A stretch of DNA of 64,000 nucleotides from DAONDZ01 sp964517555 (GTDB taxonomy: Bacteria > Patescibacteriota > Patescibacteriia > Patescibacteriales > UBA12465), in assembly GCA_964517555.1 (NCBI GenBank), contig CAZFEF010000001.1, positions 1-64,000 of the forward strand, read 5' to 3'. The translations under genes were made by a program, and so were the position numbers. Shown here one piece after another: positions 60,669-64,000 of the stretch (position 1 is its first letter; each line of letters begins with the position of its first letter). The notes below the pieces were generated by a model. It saw only the letters and a list, made by a program, of their open reading frames with translations, did not search any database and was not told the DNA's origin.

Positions 60669-62213
60669 TTATTTATTAATAGCCAATTTAATGCGCTTGA
60701 TAGACTCTTCCCTACCTAAGGCCCAGGCGATTTCTGCTGGCCCCGGACTATTTTTTTGTCCGCTTAAAGCTATTCTTAGTGGCCAGAGATATTCTCCGGT
60801 GGGTAACCCTTCCCTTTTTGTCCTTTCCATAATTTCCTCTTCCAAATTGTCTCTGTTCCAATCAGTCTCCGGTATTTTCTCTAAGAGATCAGCAAAATAT
60901 TGTAGATGATTTTTGGCTTCATCCATGGTCATATTTTTCCAGATGAGCAATTCTCGATCATACTCCGGTTCATCCACGAAAAGAAAATGGCTCAACCCCG
61001 GTATTTCCATTAATGTTTTAAGCCTTTCTTGGGAGAGACTAATGATTTTCTCTAATTGTCCCCAGGTAATTTTCTGGCCATTTAAGCGATTAGTATAACT
61101 CTTGACCATGGAGCGTTTAGGAAAAAATATTTTCCAAAATGATCCGCATTTTTCTTTGATGATTTTGGTTTCTATCAAATACGGCAGACAGAGCTTGGTT
61201 AGTTCGGTGATATTCTTTTGTCGCAGATAATAGCCGTTAAAATAATTAAGCTTATCCAAATCAAAGACTGCTGGCGATGCGCCCAGCCCTTTAATGGTAA
61301 AGATTTTTTTTAATTCCTCCAAATTAAAGAGCTCGTCATTTTTTTCAGTTTCTGGTCGCCAACCGAGTAGAGCGCAGAAGTTTATCAAAGCTTCGGGCAG
61401 GTAGCCTTTTTTTTGATAATCTTCCACAAACACATCCCCCTGACGTTTGCTTAATTTGCCGCCGGTTTTATTTAGGATTAAAGGGAAATGAATAAATTTT
61501 GGCGGAGTCCAACCAAAGGCCTGATAGAGTAAGATGTTCTTAGGGAACGAAGGTAGCCATTCATCGCCACGGGTGACATGAGAAATGGCCATTAAATGAT
61601 CATCGACTACGCTGGCGAATTGATAAGTTGGGATGCCGTCGGATTTTATTAGAACGTGATCTTCGAGATCGGTGGCGGCAAATTTAATCTCCCCACGTAA
61701 TTCATCATGGACTAAAACCTCGCCCTCTAAAGGCATTTTTTGCCTAATAACATAAGGATCGTGGTTATCGAGGTGCTCTTTAATTTCTGCTTCACTTAAA
61801 TCACGACAACGACGATCGTAGCGGGGCGCCTGCTGATTTTTCTGTTGTTCCTGACGCATAGCCTCTAACCTAGTGGCCGAGCAAAAACAACGATAGGCTT
61901 TATTGTCTGCTAATAGCTTTTCACAGTGCTCCTGGTAGATTTTTAATCTCTGAGTTTGGATATAAGGACCATATTCCCCGCCCTGTTGCGGCCCCTCGTC
62001 GAAATTTATTCCGGCCCAACTGGTTACTTGCAGCAGTTTCTCTACCGCCCCCTTGGTTTCTCTTTTTTGATCGGTGTCTTCGATTCTTAAAATAAATTTT
62101 CCTCCCTGGCTACAGGCGATGAGGTAACCAAAAAGAGCCGTACGTAGATTGCCGACGTGCAAGAATCCAGTGGGTGAAGGAGCGAAACGCAAGCGAACGT
62201 TTTTATCATTCAT
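60669..62213 (-). CDS. gltX: Glutamyl-tRNA synthetase
   Basis: 514 aa, class I. RFAPSPTGFLHVGNLRTALF with the HIGH-type HVGN, IEDTDQKRETKGAVEKL, and the GGKLSKRQGDVFVEDY KMSKS-type loop. Charges tRNA-Glu. Whether it is discriminating depends on a gatC/gatA/gatB set elsewhere. 4 bp after the WecG-Nudix gene on the same strand. Confidence 0.96.
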   Translation of the reverse strand: MNDKNVRLRFAPSPTGFLHVGNLRTALFGYLIACSQGGKFILRIEDTDQKRETKGAVEKLLQVTSWAGINFDEGPQQGGEYGPYIQTQRLKIYQEHCEKLLADNKAYRCFCSATRLEAMRQEQQKNQQAPRYDRRCRDLSEAEIKEHLDNHDPYVIRQKMPLEGEVLVHDELRGEIKFAATDLEDHVLIKSDGIPTYQFASVVDDHLMAISHVTRGDEWLPSFPKNILLYQAFGWTPPKFIHFPLILNKTGGKLSKRQGDVFVEDYQKKGYLPEALINFCALLGWRPETEKNDELFNLEELKKIFTIKGLGASPAVFDLDKLNYFNGYYLRQKNITELTKLCLPYLIETKIIKEKCGSFWKIFFPKRSMVKSYTNRLNGQKITWGQLEKIISLSQERLKTLMEIPGLSHFLFVDEPEYDRELLIWKNMTMDEAKNHLQYFADLLEKIPETDWNRDNLEEEIMERTKREGLPTGEYLWPLRIALSGQKNSPGPAEIAWALGREESIKRIKLAINK

Positions 62214-62217
62214 ATAA

Positions 62218-63387
62218 TTAGATAATTTCTTTTAACTTGTTTAAGAATATTTCAGCTGAAGGTCGGCGAAGTGGATGAATGAAGTCTAAGGCTTCTTCTA
62301 AATTAATCCAGCGATAGGCTGAGTGGTCCCAAAAATTTATTTTTATATCTTGATCTTGGCCTTCAAATTCAGCGATTACTAGGGCTTGCTTTTGCCCCTT
62401 ATAGCCGGTATGTCGTTGGTTGGGAAACTTTCCCATCTCAGAATCAAATTGATAGCGATAAAGGAAGTCATAGACGGCCATCACTTTGAACTTATTATTT
62501 CCGATCTCTTCTGTCATTTCTTTAATACCAGCAGTTTTGATATCTAATCCATCGGTTCCTCCTTGGGGAAATTGCCAGTGTCCAGGGTTTAAGGTTCTCT
62601 CCACCATCAGTACCTGATAGTTGTCGGCTTTTCGGCGATAAAGCACGCAGGCAACGTTAGGACGATATTTTAGAGGTTGAATAAAACGAGATTTGATAAC
62701 TTCTAGCGGGAAGATTATAAAAGCTCGATAAATTCTTTTAAAGCGTCGCGGCTGCTTAATCAACCGCCAGAGCCATTCAAAACCAATAGAGCGTATTGGT
62801 CGAGGGGCGCGTTTGGCTTTTTTAGTCAAAAAATCTAAGGCCCCACCGATGCCAATGGCCACCTTTAGCCCTGGTATCTTTTGATAATTATGGAAGATAA
62901 ATTTTTCTTGATATGGTGCGCCTAGGGCTACTAGAATAATATCTGCTGTCGGTAATTTTTCCGTTTCTTCTTTGCGTCCTATTTCTTTGATAATAAAATT
63001 AAGTCGAGGATATTTTTGTCGAATTATTTTTTCGATATCGGCCGCTCGAGATAATCCCTGACTCCAGGGTAGAAAAAGCACTGTTTTGTTTTTGTTTTCA
63101 GCCAGCTTTAATATCGGATTAACTAGGTCTGCTCCGGTGACTCGAGGCAGGCGACGGCCATAGAGCCAGGCGGCGAATTTTAAACCGATGCCATCGGCCA
63201 AGGATAGATCCGCTCGATTTAATATATAGAACAATTCTTCATCGTGGTTTCTAGTGGCTTCTAAAAGTATCTCTGGATTGGGAGTAACCAGAAAATGGGG
63301 CTTGGCTTCTTCTAGCCAAACCTCAATTTTTTGCATTACTTCCTTTTGATTACAACCCGAAAGGGTGATGCCGAAAAGGTTAACCAT
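62218..63387 (-). CDS. WecG/TagA glycosyltransferase fused to a Nudix hydrolase
   Basis: 389 aa. Residues 1-235: WecG/TagA/CpsF (LVTPNPEILLEATRN; SLADGIGLKFAAWLYG; LGAPYQEKFIFHNY; GIGGALDFL; RAPRPIRSIGFEWLWRL). Residues about 245-385: Nudix fold with WQFPQGGTDG and the box ending KEMTEEIGN, then YRWINLEEAL. The Nudix box is one residue short of the RppH-type spacing but keeps the catalytic Glu cluster. First part moves an amino sugar to a lipid carrier; the second hydrolyses a nucleoside diphosphate derivative, perhaps the side product or a dinucleotide. Confidence 0.85.
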   Translation of the reverse strand: MVNLFGITLSGCNQKEVMQKIEVWLEEAKPHFLVTPNPEILLEATRNHDEELFYILNRADLSLADGIGLKFAAWLYGRRLPRVTGADLVNPILKLAENKNKTVLFLPWSQGLSRAADIEKIIRQKYPRLNFIIKEIGRKEETEKLPTADIILVALGAPYQEKFIFHNYQKIPGLKVAIGIGGALDFLTKKAKRAPRPIRSIGFEWLWRLIKQPRRFKRIYRAFIIFPLEVIKSRFIQPLKYRPNVACVLYRRKADNYQVLMVERTLNPGHWQFPQGGTDGLDIKTAGIKEMTEEIGNNKFKVMAVYDFLYRYQFDSEMGKFPNQRHTGYKGQKQALVIAEFEGQDQDIKINFWDHSAYRWINLEEALDFIHPLRRPSAEIFLNKLKEII

Positions 63388-63506
63388 ATAGCTTAATTAT
63401 ATAATACCGACAGGTTTTGGCAACTGGTATAACTATTTCCCTGTCTTGGCAAATTATGTTATAATAAAAGCAGCTAATTGACTTAATTATTAAGCCAAGA
63501 ATTATT

Positions 63507-64000
63507 ATGCCTCAGTACAAAAAAATATCAGATCACATTTCCCAAATTGTCATCAATAATCCTAAAAACAAAGGTAGTCTAAAGTGGGTTAACATTAGTA
63601 ATGCTGGTAAAAAGGAGCTTGATTATCTAAAGAAGAATTTTGATTTCAATTTAGCCCATTTGAAGGCCTCGATCTCTACAGTTTTTTCTCAACGACCGAT
63701 GATTTCCGAAGAGAAAGGTTATTTTTTTATGATTTTGCATTTTCCGATTTATCATAATGGTTTAGTGATGGCTGCGGAAATTGATTTTTTTATCAGTCAT
63801 GGCTATTTAATTACTGTTCACAATCGCAACATACCGGCGCTCAATATCTTTTTTGAAAGATGTAAAACCGATGCCTCTTCCCTCTTGGTTTATAACTGGG
63901 AGTCATCCATTATTTTGCTTTATGAAATTTTAGAGAGATTGATCAATGATTGCTACGTCTTAATCGATCGCAACAGTGTGGGCATCGCCAGGGTTGAAGA
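63507..64000 (+). CDS. CorA-family metal ion transporter, 3' end outside the window
   Basis: At least 164 codons are open to the window edge with no stop. KWVNISNAGKKELDYLKKNF, RPMISEEKGYFFMILHFPIY, AAEIDFFISHGYLITVHNRN match the soluble N-terminal CorA domain. The membrane part with the GMN motif would follow outside the window, so transport of Mg2+ or Co2+ is inferred. A TATAAT near 63461 gives the likely promoter. Confidence 0.82.
   Translation, partial: MPQYKKISDHISQIVINNPKNKGSLKWVNISNAGKKELDYLKKNFDFNLAHLKASISTVFSQRPMISEEKGYFFMILHFPIYHNGLVMAAEIDFFISHGYLITVHNRNIPALNIFFERCKTDASSLLVYNWESSIILLYEILERLINDCYVLIDRNSVGIARVE

Noticed and set aside
281..61098. Numerous antisense or overlapping ORFs of 60-170 codons
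   Set aside because: They overlap well-supported genes in other frames and show no domain pattern, ribosome site or family resemblance.
1..64000. Alternative genetic code (UGA as Gly or Trp) as in some CPR lineages
   Set aside because: Genes end with TGA at family-normal lengths (for example the glycosyltransferase ending at 20786) and Trp is coded by TGG throughout.
1..64000. CRISPR arrays, tRNA, rRNA or insertion sequences
   Set aside because: No evenly spaced direct repeats of 25-40 bp, no tRNA cloverleaf in the few gaps, and no transposase-like ORF or terminal repeats were seen. A covariance-model scan was not possible.

Overview
The window reads as a chromosome segment of an uncultivated Candidate Phyla Radiation (Patescibacteria) bacterium, probably Parcubacteria-like; a Falkowbacteria-type lineage is only a guess. 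Reasons: about 40% GC, tightly packed co-directional genes, standard bacterial code with TGA used as stop, many CPR-typical families (two DUF4012 proteins, single-pass DUF11-like surface proteins, TraG-like ATPases with a CPR-type N-terminus, a sigma-region-4/HARE-HTH protein), almost no Shine-Dalgarno sequences, and a CPR-type diversity-generating retroelement.

Layout. 1-2691 is a complete diversity-generating retroelement (DGR): target gene with a C-terminal variable repeat, template repeat, antisense avd and reverse transcriptase. All 22 differences between variable and template repeat fall on template adenines. 2740-8290 holds gap and a [FeFe]-hydrogenase operon (NuoF-like subunit, catalytic subunit, two membrane proteins, TM1266-type regulator). 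8353-14604 carries housekeeping and Fe-S/redox genes (CCA-adding enzyme, cyclophilin lipoprotein, cysteine desulfurase, IscU, ZIP transporter, SOD). 14675-19746 is a shortened division/cell-wall cluster with an MraZ-box promoter (mraZ, rsmH, ftsL-like, PBP, murF). 19758-31052 has glycosyltransferases, a sigma4/HARE protein, a membrane protein related to the TraG N-terminus, surface proteins and a Tgt-family enzyme that lacks its zinc ligands. 31039-32195 is the L10-leader/rplJ/rplL operon. 32204-36927 holds a degenerate PP2C/propeller protein and a second DUF4012 protein. 37079-45198 is a polysaccharide and surface locus bracketed by two genes that look Bacteroidota-derived. 45291-57810 contains rpmA, a small ferredoxin, a TraG-like ATPase, dnaX, serS, surface proteins, alr and ftsQ.

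At 57836-57863 there is a 28-bp dif-like site, and a complete Xer-type tyrosine recombinase follows about 520 bp later. Gene orientation changes from mostly plus to mostly minus around this point, as expected at a replication terminus. To the right are an M23 peptidase, gltX, a WecG-Nudix fusion and the 5' part of a CorA-like transporter.

How the parts fit: the genes suggest a fermentative cell with glycolysis, H2 turnover through ferredoxin, its own Fe-S assembly, a peptidoglycan wall and an elaborate glycosylated, protein-rich surface, with one surface or binding protein diversified by the DGR.
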